64,000 nucleotides of DNA from Formivibrio sp. Its GTDB lineage: Bacteria; Pseudomonadota; Gammaproteobacteria; Burkholderiales; Chitinibacteraceae. Shown here piece after piece: positions 43,809 through 52,276 of the stretch (position 1 is the stretch's first letter; every line of letters starts with the position of its first letter). The translations under genes and the position numbers were made by a program. The stretch lies in NCBI GenBank assembly GCA_031291275.1, contig JARLJJ010000674.1, positions 1 through 64,000 on the forward strand, read 5' to 3'. The notes under the pieces were generated by a model. It saw nothing but the letters and a program-made list of their open reading frames with translations, had not been told where the DNA came from and made no database searches.

Positions 43809-44105
43809 ATGAAAATTGTTAAAGAGGCCCTGGCAGGCACGCTCGAATCGAGCGACTTGCTAGTCAAGGTCGCCCCGCTTGCCGAAGACCAGGTCGAGGT
43901 GGTGATCCAGAGTGAAGTCATGCGTCAGTTCGGGGCGCAGATTCGCAAAGTGGTTGAAGAAACGCTGCAGCAGTTGGGCGTGACCTCGGGCCAGATCGTG
44001 ATTGAAGACAAAGGCGCACTGGATTGCGCCATCCGTGCCCGGGTACAGACGGCCGTGCTGCGCGGCGCCGAATGCAAGGAATTGAATTGGAGTGCACTGT
44101 CATGA
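43809..44105 (+). CDS. citD: Citrate lyase acyl carrier protein (gamma subunit)
   Basis: 98 residues (E. coli 98). It opens [24 protein letters not shown]; the serine in GTLESSD is the expected attachment point of the phosphoribosyl-dephospho-CoA arm. [18 protein letters not shown] is the conserved C-terminal part. GGGAG lies 8 bases before the ATG at 43809. It overlaps citE at ATGA. Confidence 0.95.
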   Translation: MKIVKEALAGTLESSDLLVKVAPLAEDQVEVVIQSEVMRQFGAQIRKVVEETLQQLGVTSGQIVIEDKGALDCAIRARVQTAVLRGAECKELNWSALS

Positions 44106-44974
44106 AGTTGCGTCGAAGCATGCTGTTCCTGCCCGGGGCGAATGCCGCCATGTTGAGCACGGCTTTTGTCTTCAAGCCAGACTCGATCATGTTTGATCTG
44201 GAAGATGCCGTTTCCCTGCGTGAAAAAGATGCCGCGCGCCTGCTGGTATTCCATGCCCTGCAAAACCCGGCCTATGCCGACATCGAAACCGTAGTGCGCA
44301 TCAACCCGCTGAATACCCCGTTCGGCTTGCTGGATCTGGAAGCCGTGGTGCGTGCCGGCGTTGATATCGTCCGCCTGCCCAAGACCGATAGCGCTGACGA
44401 TGTGCACGAACTTGAATCTCACATTGAACGCATCGAACGCGAATGCGGTCGTGAAGTGGGTTCAACCCAACTGATGGCTGCCATTGAATCGGCGTCCGGC
44501 GTGGTCAATGCGCTGTCAATTGCCATCTCCAGTAAACGCATGATCGGCATCGCACTGGCCGGTTTCGACTACGTCATGGACATGCAGACCGAACGCGGCG
44601 ATGGCACCGAGCTGTTCTATGCCCGTTGTGCCGTGTTGCATGCCGCCCGTTTTGCCAAGATCGACGCCTTCGATGTGGTCTATGCCGACGTGAACGACGA
44701 AGAAGGTTTCCTCAAGGAAGTCGAACTGATCAAGAAGCTTGGATTCAATGGCAAGTCGCTGATCAATCCACGCCAGATCGAACTGCTGCATAACGCCTAC
44801 GCACCGACCGAAGAAGACGTCGACTACGCCCAGCGCGTGATTGCCGCCGCCGAAAAAGCCGAGCGGGAAGGGCTGGGCGTAATTGCCCTGAACGGCAAAA
44901 TGATCGATGCCCCGATCGTGGATCATGCCAAGCGCGTGCTGCAGAAGGCCCAGGCCTCTGGCGTGCGCAAGTAA
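44102..44974 (+). CDS. citE: Citrate lyase beta subunit (citryl-ACP lyase)
   Basis: 290 residues starting [18 protein letters not shown], with [13 protein letters not shown] (Mg site), [22 protein letters not shown] and [17 protein letters not shown], all CitE/HpcH aldolase-family motifs. It cleaves citryl-ACP into oxaloacetate and acetyl-ACP. Start at 44102 overlaps citD by four bases; the track's 26 extra codons lie inside citD. Confidence 0.96.
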   Translation: MKLRRSMLFLPGANAAMLSTAFVFKPDSIMFDLEDAVSLREKDAARLLVFHALQNPAYADIETVVRINPLNTPFGLLDLEAVVRAGVDIVRLPKTDSADDVHELESHIERIERECGREVGSTQLMAAIESASGVVNALSIAISSKRMIGIALAGFDYVMDMQTERGDGTELFYARCAVLHAARFAKIDAFDVVYADVNDEEGFLKEVELIKKLGFNGKSLINPRQIELLHNAYAPTEEDVDYAQRVIAAAEKAEREGLGVIALNGKMIDAPIVDHAKRVLQKAQASGVRK

Positions 44975-44990
44975 TCCGGAGAAAATGAAG

Positions 44991-46511
44991 ATGAAACAGG
45001 AAACACGCAAACAATTACAGACAGAGCCTTGCCTTCAAGGCCTGGAAGTGTTCGAGCATTTCGCGCAGCAAGCCCCGTATCTGAAAAACCTCGAACAAAA
45101 GCTCTCGCGCAAGATTATTGCCACGCTGGAAGAAGCGATCCGTCTGTCTGGATTGCAGGATGGGATGACCATTTCGTTTCACCATGCATTTCGCGAAGGC
45201 GACAAGACCATCAATAACGTGGTGCAGATTCTCGCCGACATGGGGTTCAAGAACCTCACGCTAGCCTCGTCCTCGCTGTTGAGCTGCAACTTCCCGCTGA
45301 TCGAGCATATCAAGAGCGGCGTGATCAGCCGCATCTATACCTCGGGCATGCGCGGCAAGCTGGCTGAGGCGATCTCCAACGGCCTGATGGAACACCCGGT
45401 GCACATCCATTCGCATGGCGGACGGGTCAAACTGATCCAAAGTGGCGAGCTGAATCTGGACGTCGCTTTCCTCGGGGTTTCCGCCTGCGACGAATTCGGC
45501 AACGCCAACGGCGTCAGCGGAAAATCGCGCTGCGGATCGCTCGGCTATGCCAAGGTCGATGCGCATTTCGCCAACAAGGTGATCATGCTGACCGAGGAAT
45601 TCGTCACCTTCCCCAATACGCCGGCAAGCATCTCGCAGGACCAGGTTGATTACATCGTCAAGGTCGATCAGGTTGGCGATCCGTCCAAGATCAGCGTTGG
45701 TGCCGCACGCGTGACCAGCAATCCGCGAGAACTGCTGATTGCCCGATTGGCTGCCGATGTGATCGAGCATTCCGGCTACTTCAAGGATGGATTTTCGTTG
45801 CAGACCGGTTCCGGAGCCTCATCCACCGCGGCCACGCGTTTCCTTGAAACACGCATGCGCAATCAAAACATCAAGGCGAGCTTCGCCTTGGGCGGCATCA
45901 CCGGCGGGATTGTCGATCTGTTCCGTAAAGGCTTGATCGGCAAACTGGTCGATACCCAGAGCTTCGATGCCGATGCATCCGAATCGTTGCGCGATTCGCC
46001 CAACCATATTGAAGTCTCGACCAACGAATACGCCAATCCCGGTTCCAAGGGTACCTATTGCGATCGCGTCGATGTGGTGATCCTCAGTGCGCTGGAAGTC
46101 GATCTCGACTTCAACGTCAATGTCATCACCGGTTCGGATGGCGTGATGCGTGGTGCTTCCGGTGGGCATTGTGACGTGGCGGCTGCAGCGAATCTGTCGA
46201 TTGTAGTGGCACCGTTGATCCGCAGCCGCATTCCGACCATCGTCAAGCATGTGACCACAGTGGTTACACCGGGCGAATGCATTGGGGTGCTGGTGACCGA
46301 CCACGGTATTGCGGTCAATCCGAATCGCCCAGAAGTGGCCGAACGGCTGAAGGCGGCAGGATTGCCGGTGATGACGATCGAAGAGTTGTATGCGCGTTCG
46401 GTCGCGATTACCGGTGAACCGGCGCCCATCGAATTCCTCGACAAGATTGTCGGCATCATCCGTTTCCGCGATGGCACCGTGATCGACGTCGTGCGCCAGG
46501 TCAAGCCTTGA
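44991..46511 (+). CDS. citF: Citrate lyase alpha subunit (citrate-ACP transferase)
   Basis: 506 residues (E. coli 510). Family motifs: ISFHHAFREGDKTIN, HIHSHGGRVKLI, CDEFGNANGVSGKSRCGSLGYA, FSLQTGSGASSTAATRFL and GSDGVMRGASGGHCDVAAAA. It exchanges the acetyl group of acetyl-ACP for citrate. GGAGA at 44978 gives the best spacing to the ATG at 44991; the ATG at 44985 is too close. Overlaps the next gene by four bases. Confidence 0.96.
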   Translation: MKQETRKQLQTEPCLQGLEVFEHFAQQAPYLKNLEQKLSRKIIATLEEAIRLSGLQDGMTISFHHAFREGDKTINNVVQILADMGFKNLTLASSSLLSCNFPLIEHIKSGVISRIYTSGMRGKLAEAISNGLMEHPVHIHSHGGRVKLIQSGELNLDVAFLGVSACDEFGNANGVSGKSRCGSLGYAKVDAHFANKVIMLTEEFVTFPNTPASISQDQVDYIVKVDQVGDPSKISVGAARVTSNPRELLIARLAADVIEHSGYFKDGFSLQTGSGASSTAATRFLETRMRNQNIKASFALGGITGGIVDLFRKGLIGKLVDTQSFDADASESLRDSPNHIEVSTNEYANPGSKGTYCDRVDVVILSALEVDLDFNVNVITGSDGVMRGASGGHCDVAAAANLSIVVAPLIRSRIPTIVKHVTTVVTPGECIGVLVTDHGIAVNPNRPEVAERLKAAGLPVMTIEELYARSVAITGEPAPIEFLDKIVGIIRFRDGTVIDVVRQVKP

Positions 46512-47062
46512 ACGTGACAACGACTGGCTGCGCGTGCGGTGAATCCGTCACGCTGGAGCAAGTGCTCGAGTGCCGGGATCAGCGTGCGTTGCGGCAGCGT
46601 GTTGCATTGCAGGAGCACGGCAAGCCCGTGCTCTCGCTGACCCTGGTGATGCCAGGGCCAGTCAAGGAATCGACAGATGCCCGCTTCTTGTTTTGGACCG
46701 CGATCAATTCGATTGATGCAATGTTGCAAGAAAAATGCTGGCCGATTTTGGCGCGCGAAGTAATTCTGATGCCGACGGGACCCGAAGCGTTGTACGTGGT
46801 CAATGGCAATGCCCATGACTTGAAATGTGGGTTGACTGAACTGGAAGACCAGCATGCTTTGGGGCGGCTGTGGGATATCGATGTGATTGGCCCGGACAAC
46901 GTGGCCATTTCCCGGTCCATGTTGGGTTTGGCGTCGCGCCGCTGTTTGGTGTGTGGCGCAGCAGCCCATGCTTGCGCCCGTTCCCGCGCACATCCGCTGG
47001 AAGATTTGTTGAAAGTGATTGAGGAGAAAGTCGATGGATATCGGCGTAGCGTGGAGCGTTGA
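46508..47062 (+). CDS. citX: Apo-citrate lyase phosphoribosyl-dephospho-CoA transferase
   Basis: 184 residues from TTG 46508 (TTGA overlap with citF); the GTG two codons later is possible. Conserved motifs: ALQEHGKPVLSLTLVMPGP, GRLWDIDVIGPD and SRRCLVCGAAAHACARSRAH. It joins the prosthetic group to CitD. Here it is a separate gene, not the CitXG fusion found in some bacteria; it overlaps citG by 29 bases. Confidence 0.94.
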   Translation: MNVTTTGCACGESVTLEQVLECRDQRALRQRVALQEHGKPVLSLTLVMPGPVKESTDARFLFWTAINSIDAMLQEKCWPILAREVILMPTGPEALYVVNGNAHDLKCGLTELEDQHALGRLWDIDVIGPDNVAISRSMLGLASRRCLVCGAAAHACARSRAHPLEDLLKVIEEKVDGYRRSVER

Positions 47063-47942
47063 AAGCCCAACATGGCGTACGCCGGACGTCAGTAATGCAC
47101 GTGCCATGGCTTCTGCTATAGGTGCGTATGCCTATCTGGCCTTGATCAAGGAAGTTGAATTGACGCCCAAGCCGGGTCTGGTCGATCGCTTTAACACCGG
47201 TGCGCACAAGGATATGGATATCTCCACTTTCCGTGCCAGCGCTGGCGCCATTGCACCATGGTTCCCTGCTTTCTTCCGGCGCGGTCTGGCCGAATACGAT
47301 TTGCCAGCACGGGATTTTTTGCCAATGCTGCGGGTGGATGGCCTTGCCTGCGAGCGGGACATGTTCCGTGCCACCAGCGGAATCAATACGCACAAAGGCA
47401 GTATCTTTGCCCTGGGATTGCTGTGTGCTGCAGCGGGTAGACTTTGCGGCGCACGGCGGCGAATCGATTACCAGAGTTTATGCTTGGAAGTGGCTGCGAT
47501 GAGCGCCATGTTGATCGAGCAGGAATTGGGTTCGACACACGAGGCACGTACCGCCGGCGAATTGTTGTTCCAGCGTCATGGTCTGACCGGCGCGCGTGGC
47601 GAGGCGGCTAGCGGTTTTGCGACGGTATGCCAACATGGTCTCGCGCCGTACTGGACGGCACGAGCGCAAGGCTGCGACGAGCGGGAGGCGTTGCACGAGG
47701 TATTGATACACTTGATGGCTTACAATCAAGACACCAATCTGGTGGCCCGTGGCGGGATGGAGGGTTTGGCTTACGTGCAAAGCTATGCCCGGGGATTGCT
47801 GGCAGAGAAGCCCAGGACCACTGAGGATCGAATATCCCAGCTTTCCTGCTTTGATAATGAACTGATCTCGCGCAATCTCAGTCCTGGTGGCAGTGCGGAT
47901 CTTTTGTCGGTAACTTGGTTTTTGTCGAATTTTTATATTTAA
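47034..47942 (+). CDS. citG: Triphosphoribosyl-dephospho-CoA synthase
   Basis: 302 residues. Motifs LTPKPGLVDRFNTGAHKDMD near residue 45, TSGINTHKGSIFALGLL, AYNQDTNLVARGG and SPGGSADLLSVTWFL. It makes the precursor of the citrate lyase prosthetic group from ATP and dephospho-CoA. The ATG at 47034 has GAGGAG 7 bases upstream inside citX, so the two are coupled. Last gene before the two-component pair. Confidence 0.95.
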   Translation: MDIGVAWSVESPTWRTPDVSNARAMASAIGAYAYLALIKEVELTPKPGLVDRFNTGAHKDMDISTFRASAGAIAPWFPAFFRRGLAEYDLPARDFLPMLRVDGLACERDMFRATSGINTHKGSIFALGLLCAAAGRLCGARRRIDYQSLCLEVAAMSAMLIEQELGSTHEARTAGELLFQRHGLTGARGEAASGFATVCQHGLAPYWTARAQGCDEREALHEVLIHLMAYNQDTNLVARGGMEGLAYVQSYARGLLAEKPRTTEDRISQLSCFDNELISRNLSPGGSADLLSVTWFLSNFYI

Positions 47943-48101
47943 TGTGTTGCTTTTGATATGCTAGTTAATTAATTGAAAAATAAGTAAATAACTTTATTTT
48001 ATAGGGTGTATTACTATTGAAATTAAGTTGGTTTATATAGAGTGCGATTTGTAGTCCGGTAGCAGAAGCAGGTGAAAAACTGCTCGCAAGCGCCGACGGG
48101 G

Positions 48102-49733
48102 ATGGAGATGAGAAGACTAGTCGACAGGCTGGCACGAACGCTGACGTTCGATGTTCGCCTGTTTTTGTTGTTGCTGTGTGTTTCGGCGATCCTGCTGTTC
48201 GTCGTGGGTTATTACGTCTCGCAAAAGATGCAGGAGTCGCTTTACCAGCAAATTGGCCAAAGGGCCGAGGTGCAGGCCAAGCAGATTGCTGCAATGCCGG
48301 AGCTGATCAATGCGGTACAGACTCGCAATTTGCCGTTGATTGCCTCCATCGCCCAGACGATGAAACAGCGCACCGATGCCAGTTTCATCGTGATTGGCGA
48401 TGATCAGGGGCGGCATTTGTATCACCCGGTTGCACCGGTGGGCTCTCCGATGCAAGGGGATGACAATGATCCTGTACTGATTGGCGGAATGAGCATAATT
48501 AGCCTGCGCACAGGTTCACTGGGCATAGGATTGCGCGGCAAGGCGCCGATCAGTAATGCACAGGGCAAGATCATCGGTGTGGTGTCGGTCGGTTATTTGC
48601 AGGACATGATTTTCAAGCGCTATATGGCGCAGCGTGGTTCAGTCATCGTGTTCCTGGCATTTGCGCTCGGGGTATTGTTTTTAAGTGCATGGCTGCTTGC
48701 AAAGGGTATCAAGCGTCAAATGTTGAATATGGAACCTATCGATATCTCACGCCTGGTCAGGCAACAGGATGCAGTGTTCGAATCGATCATGGAAGGCGTG
48801 GTAGCGGTGGATAGCCGCAATAATGTCACTGCGGTGAATCGCGCGGCACGCGAAATCCTTGGCGATACACGTTCCAGTAGCGAAATCATCGGGCAGCCCT
48901 TCGATGAGTTGGTCGATCATCAATCCTTTGAAGGATTCGAGGATGCCAGCAAGGAAATTCGTGATGAAATCTTCCTGTTTCGAAATGTGCAGGTGATCGC
49001 CAACCGCGTCCCGATTGTGATCGACAAGAAAAACCAGGGTTGGGTAATCAGCTTCCGGCGCAAGGATGAAATCAGCACGCTGAGCTTGCAGCTCAGCCAG
49101 GTCAAACGCTATGCAGACAATCTGCGCGTCGTCCGTCACGAGCACATGAACTGGATTTCGACGCTGTCTGGTTTGCTGGAAATGCGTCATTACGATGAAG
49201 CATTCCAGCTGGCAAAGATGCAGTCGGAGACCCAGCAACGGGTGCTGGACTACATCTCGGCGACTTTTTCCCATCCTCAGATTTGTGGCCTGTTGATCGG
49301 CAAGTATTACCGTGCCCGGGAACTGGGACTGGAGCTGGTATTCGATCCGGGTTGTCGACTGACGGAATTGCCACGGGGCTTGACCATTTCAGAATGGATG
49401 TCGATCATCGGCAATCTGCTGGACAATGCCTTCGATGCCACGCTCAGCGTGGAAGAACGCAACCAAAAAGTGACGCTCTTTTTGGCCGATTCGGCCACTG
49501 AAGTCATCATCGAAGTGGCCGATAATGGCTGTGGTGTTAATGAAGAGTTGCGTAACCAGATATTTGAGCGCGGTGTCAGCAGTAAACCGGGCGGGGAGCG
49601 TGGAATTGGGCTGTATCTGGTGAAAACCTATGTTGAACAGGCCGGTGGCGCGATTACCATCGACGATAATGAGCCCAGGGGAACGGTATTCTCGGTATTC
49701 ATCCCAAAAGGAGCAGATAGTGCAAACGTATGA
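48102..49733 (+). CDS. citA: Sensor histidine kinase of the citrate operon, CitA/DpiB type
   Basis: About 543 residues. A membrane helix at about 20-42 is followed by a periplasmic PASp domain. There QRTDASFIVIGDDQGRHLYHPVAPVGSPMQGDD resembles the citrate-binding loop of CitA. A second helix (VIVFLAFALGVLFLSAWLLA) comes next, then a cytosolic PAS domain. The kinase core has the phospho-histidine in VRHEHMNWISTLSGLL and an ATPase domain with NLLDNAFDA and GERGIGLYLVK. The start may be ATG 48102, ATG 48108 or GTG 48072. It lies 160 bases after citG and overlaps citB by 14 bases. Confidence 0.92.
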   Translation: MEMRRLVDRLARTLTFDVRLFLLLLCVSAILLFVVGYYVSQKMQESLYQQIGQRAEVQAKQIAAMPELINAVQTRNLPLIASIAQTMKQRTDASFIVIGDDQGRHLYHPVAPVGSPMQGDDNDPVLIGGMSIISLRTGSLGIGLRGKAPISNAQGKIIGVVSVGYLQDMIFKRYMAQRGSVIVFLAFALGVLFLSAWLLAKGIKRQMLNMEPIDISRLVRQQDAVFESIMEGVVAVDSRNNVTAVNRAAREILGDTRSSSEIIGQPFDELVDHQSFEGFEDASKEIRDEIFLFRNVQVIANRVPIVIDKKNQGWVISFRRKDEISTLSLQLSQVKRYADNLRVVRHEHMNWISTLSGLLEMRHYDEAFQLAKMQSETQQRVLDYISATFSHPQICGLLIGKYYRARELGLELVFDPGCRLTELPRGLTISEWMSIIGNLLDNAFDATLSVEERNQKVTLFLADSATEVIIEVADNGCGVNEELRNQIFERGVSSKPGGERGIGLYLVKTYVEQAGGAITIDDNEPRGTVFSVFIPKGADSANV

Positions 49734-50406
49734 AGTATTGATTGTTGAGGACGAGGTGCGACAGGCCCAGCTTCATGCAGAGTTCATCCGTTCGCACGAG
49801 CGCTTCAATGCAGTGGGCTTGGCCGGCACGCTGGCCGAAGCCCGTCAGATGATCGATGTATTCAAACCCCAGTTGATCTTGTTGGACAATTACCTGCCCG
49901 ATGGAAAAGGAATTGATCTGCTTGAGTATCTGGTAACGCACAAGAGCGATGCCCGGGTTATCTTCATCACGGCAGCGAGCGAGATGGAGACCTGTGGCAA
50001 GGCGATTGGTTACGGTGCTTTCGATTACATCATCAAGCCGATTTCCTATGACCGCCTGAAAGCCGCGTTGAACCGCTTTTGCCAGTTCCTCGATTCACAA
50101 CTCGCGCATACTCTGGTCAATCAGCGCCGAGTCGATGAACTTTACAATCTGCAATCCAGAACTGCACACGAAGAACGGCGCACAAAAGGGATTGAAGAAA
50201 TAACGTTAGGTCGACTCAAGGATCATTTTCTCGATAATACGGCTGAAGAAACAACCGAGAGCGTGGCGCAGGCACTGGGTATCAGCAAGACGACTGCTCG
50301 CCGATACCTTGAGTTTTGCGTAGAGATTCATTTCCTTCGTGCCGAAATTTCGTACGGCAAGGTAGGTCGACCCGAACGTGTCTATAAGCGCGCGGATCTA
50401 ATCTGA
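49720..50406 (+). CDS. citB: Response regulator of the citrate operon, CitB/DpiA type
   Basis: 228 residues from GTG 49720, which has AAAAGGAG 7 bases upstream. Receiver: VLIVEDEVRQAQLHAEFIR, phospho-aspartate in LILLDNYLPDGKG, lysine in YIIKPISYDRLKAAL. The C-terminal helix-turn-helix (ESVAQALGISKTTARRYLEF ending GRPERVYK) is that of the CitB/DcuR group. It should activate citS-citG from the A+T-rich region upstream of citS. The track's 30 extra codons lie inside citA. Confidence 0.93.
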   Translation: MQTYEVLIVEDEVRQAQLHAEFIRSHERFNAVGLAGTLAEARQMIDVFKPQLILLDNYLPDGKGIDLLEYLVTHKSDARVIFITAASEMETCGKAIGYGAFDYIIKPISYDRLKAALNRFCQFLDSQLAHTLVNQRRVDELYNLQSRTAHEERRTKGIEEITLGRLKDHFLDNTAEETTESVAQALGISKTTARRYLEFCVEIHFLRAEISYGKVGRPERVYKRADLI

Positions 50407-50570
50407 GTTAAACGGCGCGATGTGCCATGCAATAGAAGTCTAAGCATTCGGCGAGAGGGATATACATTGAGACAACAAAGAAATACGGATCAAGACTGCT
50501 TGCCCCGGTGCTTTTGCAGAAACCGGCGCCTTTTGAAATCCCTGTTTACATATCCTTGTGACAAGCTTTG

Positions 50571-51164
50571 ATGGAATCGCGAGTTTTAAGCCAGACTGAA
50601 GAAACATTGATTGCTGCCGCTTCGCGCTATGAATTCGTGCTTATCCCCGGCCGGTATGACAGTAGCCAGGATCACTGGCAATCGTACTGGCAAAACCAAT
50701 TGCCAATCTGGCAACGGCTGACCCAACGTAATTGGAACGACCCGGATATCGAACGCTGGATTGGTTCACTCCGCCGCTTGTTGGCACCGTGCAAGCGGCG
50801 TGCGATCCTGGTGGGGCACAGTCTGGGTGCGCTGGCGTCCTGTTGCGTGGCCGTGGATCACCCCGATCTCGTGGCGGGCCTGATGCTGGTGGCGCCTGCC
50901 GAACCCGGAAAGTTTGAAGTCGAAGACCGGGTGCCAGTCCATGATCTGGGTGTGCCGAGCATCCTGGTTGCCAGTCATAACGATCCCTTCATGAGCTTGT
51001 CCCGTGCTGAACACTGGGCCTCGGTGTGGCGCAGCGATCTGGTCGATATTGGGGAGGCGGGACACATCAATGTGGAATCAGGCTTTGGGCGTTGGCCTTA
51101 TGGTCTTGAGATCATACGCATGCTGGTTGAAAAGGCTGACCAGGCCTTCCCGGCCCCCCGTTGA
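50571..51164 (+). CDS. RBBP9/YdeN-type alpha/beta hydrolase
   Basis: 197 residues. FVLIPGRYDSSQDHWQSYWQ near the start, nucleophile serine in LVGHSLGAL, aspartate in SHNDPFMS and histidine in GEAGHINVESGFG complete the triad of the RBBP9/YdeN serine hydrolase family. Soluble; substrate unknown. A TTG one codon upstream is the track start. It is monocistronic after a 160-base gap from citB. Confidence 0.87.
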   Translation: MESRVLSQTEETLIAAASRYEFVLIPGRYDSSQDHWQSYWQNQLPIWQRLTQRNWNDPDIERWIGSLRRLLAPCKRRAILVGHSLGALASCCVAVDHPDLVAGLMLVAPAEPGKFEVEDRVPVHDLGVPSILVASHNDPFMSLSRAEHWASVWRSDLVDIGEAGHINVESGFGRWPYGLEIIRMLVEKADQAFPAPR

Positions 51165-51560
51165 AGCAGTTTGATCCGGTTCGCATCCACTGAATCGCCC
51201 CTGTTTTTCTAGAAACTTCAATTTAGCCAAAAAAGCAGTTTTCTCATTCGAGGAACGCGTACTCAGTGTCCAGCCTTTCAAGCCGTCACCCGTTAAATGG
51301 CAGGGAGCTAAATACAGCGGTTATTCATGACGACTACACACCGAAAATCTTCGACATAACTCGCCATCTAGGCACGCTTTGCGCACCTCTTTCGGCTCCT
51401 TCAGTCAAGCTTAGCGTGATTTCTCCTCATCGGTGTGCTGACCCGTACAGATTTGCGAGATTTTGCATCGGTTCGTTACCGTACAGACCATTGCAATGAT
51501 TACGCTCAACCTTGTTGCTCTGCAGCGAAATCTGCCAATTCTGATGAAGGAATATGTGCT
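51165..51560. other. Intergenic region upstream of csbD
   Basis: About 400 bases with no gene supported. It holds the palindrome at 51468-51487, and a lone half-site GTACAGA at 51445-51451. Confidence 0.5.
51468..51487 (+). promoter_or_regulatory. GTTCG-N4-CGTACAGA palindrome, copy 6, upstream of csbD
   Basis: TCGGTTCGTTACCGTACAGA: arms GTTCG / CGTAC with the AGA flank facing csbD, 74 bases before its start. Confidence 0.6.
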
Positions 51561-51758
51561 ATGAACAAGGATCAAGTTAAAGGCATTGCAAAAGACATCG
51601 CGGGTAAAGTGCAAGAAGAGACGGGAAAGCTGGTTGGCAGCAAGGAGCAACAAATCAAGGGACTCGACAAACAGATTTCCGGTAAAGCCGAGAAAAATTT
51701 CGGCAATGCGAAAGAAGTTATCAAAGATGTCACTAAGAATACACACAAGCATTTCTGA
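51561..51758 (+). CDS. CsbD family stress protein
   Basis: 65 residues: MNKDQVKGIAKDIAGKVQEE, then TGKLVGSKEQQIKGLDKQIS, lysine-rich and helical, with KGIAKDIAGKVQE typical of CsbD. The family was first known from the general stress regulon of Bacillus and is widespread in stress-induced proteobacterial sets; its molecular role is unknown. AAGGAA lies upstream of the ATG at 51561; the track's earlier start has no support. Confidence 0.9.
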   Translation: MNKDQVKGIAKDIAGKVQEETGKLVGSKEQQIKGLDKQISGKAEKNFGNAKEVIKDVTKNTHKHF

Positions 51759-51959
51759 AATACCACGTTGATCAGGAGGCTGCTGCGTGCAGCCGTTAAT
51801 CCGTTTGACCGTCGCCATGGGCGTTCACCATTCTAAATAGGGCGAGATGCGCTTAACAATGGCGCGGATTAGGCGGAATCATTCATGCAACAGGCCGTGC
51901 AAATGTGACCATCGAGAGTGCGGCTGCTCGGTCAGAAATTATCCTGATCAACTCGGAGG

Positions 51960-52012
51960 CAGGTTGAAAACGCGGGTTTAGCGAAGCTAAAAGCGAAGCG
52001 TTTTCCGACCTG
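51960..52012 (+). repeat. Nested stem-loop in intergenic DNA
   Basis: An outer stem CAGGTTGAAAACGC pairs with GCGTTTTC-C-GACCTG (one bulge, one G-U). An inner stem TTTAGC-GAA-GCTAAA sits inside it. This could be a structured RNA, a REP-like element or a decayed mobile-element end; no open frame covers it. Confidence 0.6.
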
Positions 52013-52250
52013 CTCGCTGCCGCCAGATGAAACAAATTCTATCCGGCGATCGCGAGATCTCCGCCCATTATTACTCTCTAATCTAATATTTCGCCGCCAG
52101 TCAGTGGCCGGTTGTCGTGCGTTTGGCAGACCGCGTCGTTCAAGGCGAGGGCGATAATCTGAGAGCCTTTGACAAGCCGGTTCCGGTCGATTTACGCGTA
52201 AGTAATTAGCCTCGGTACTTGGCGCTAATCCGCGTACTATGGGCTAAGAA

Positions 52251-52270
52251 GGTGCCGTCGGCACCGGAGG
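52251..52270 (+). promoter_or_regulatory. Hairpin abutting the ribosome site of the second CheB-CheR gene
   Basis: GGTGCC-GTC-GGCACC is followed directly by GGAGG and, six bases later, the GTG start. It can stack on or compete with ribosome binding. Confidence 0.55.
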
Positions 52271-52276
52271 AAACTT

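Larger units (their letters stand above)
51759..52276. other. Intergenic region, csbD / second CheB-CheR fusion
   Basis: About 520 bases without a gene. It contains a small hairpin GGCTGC-TGCGT-GCAGCC at 51778-51794 shortly after csbD (possible terminator), a larger nested hairpin at 51960-52012, and a hairpin against the next ribosome site. Confidence 0.55.
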
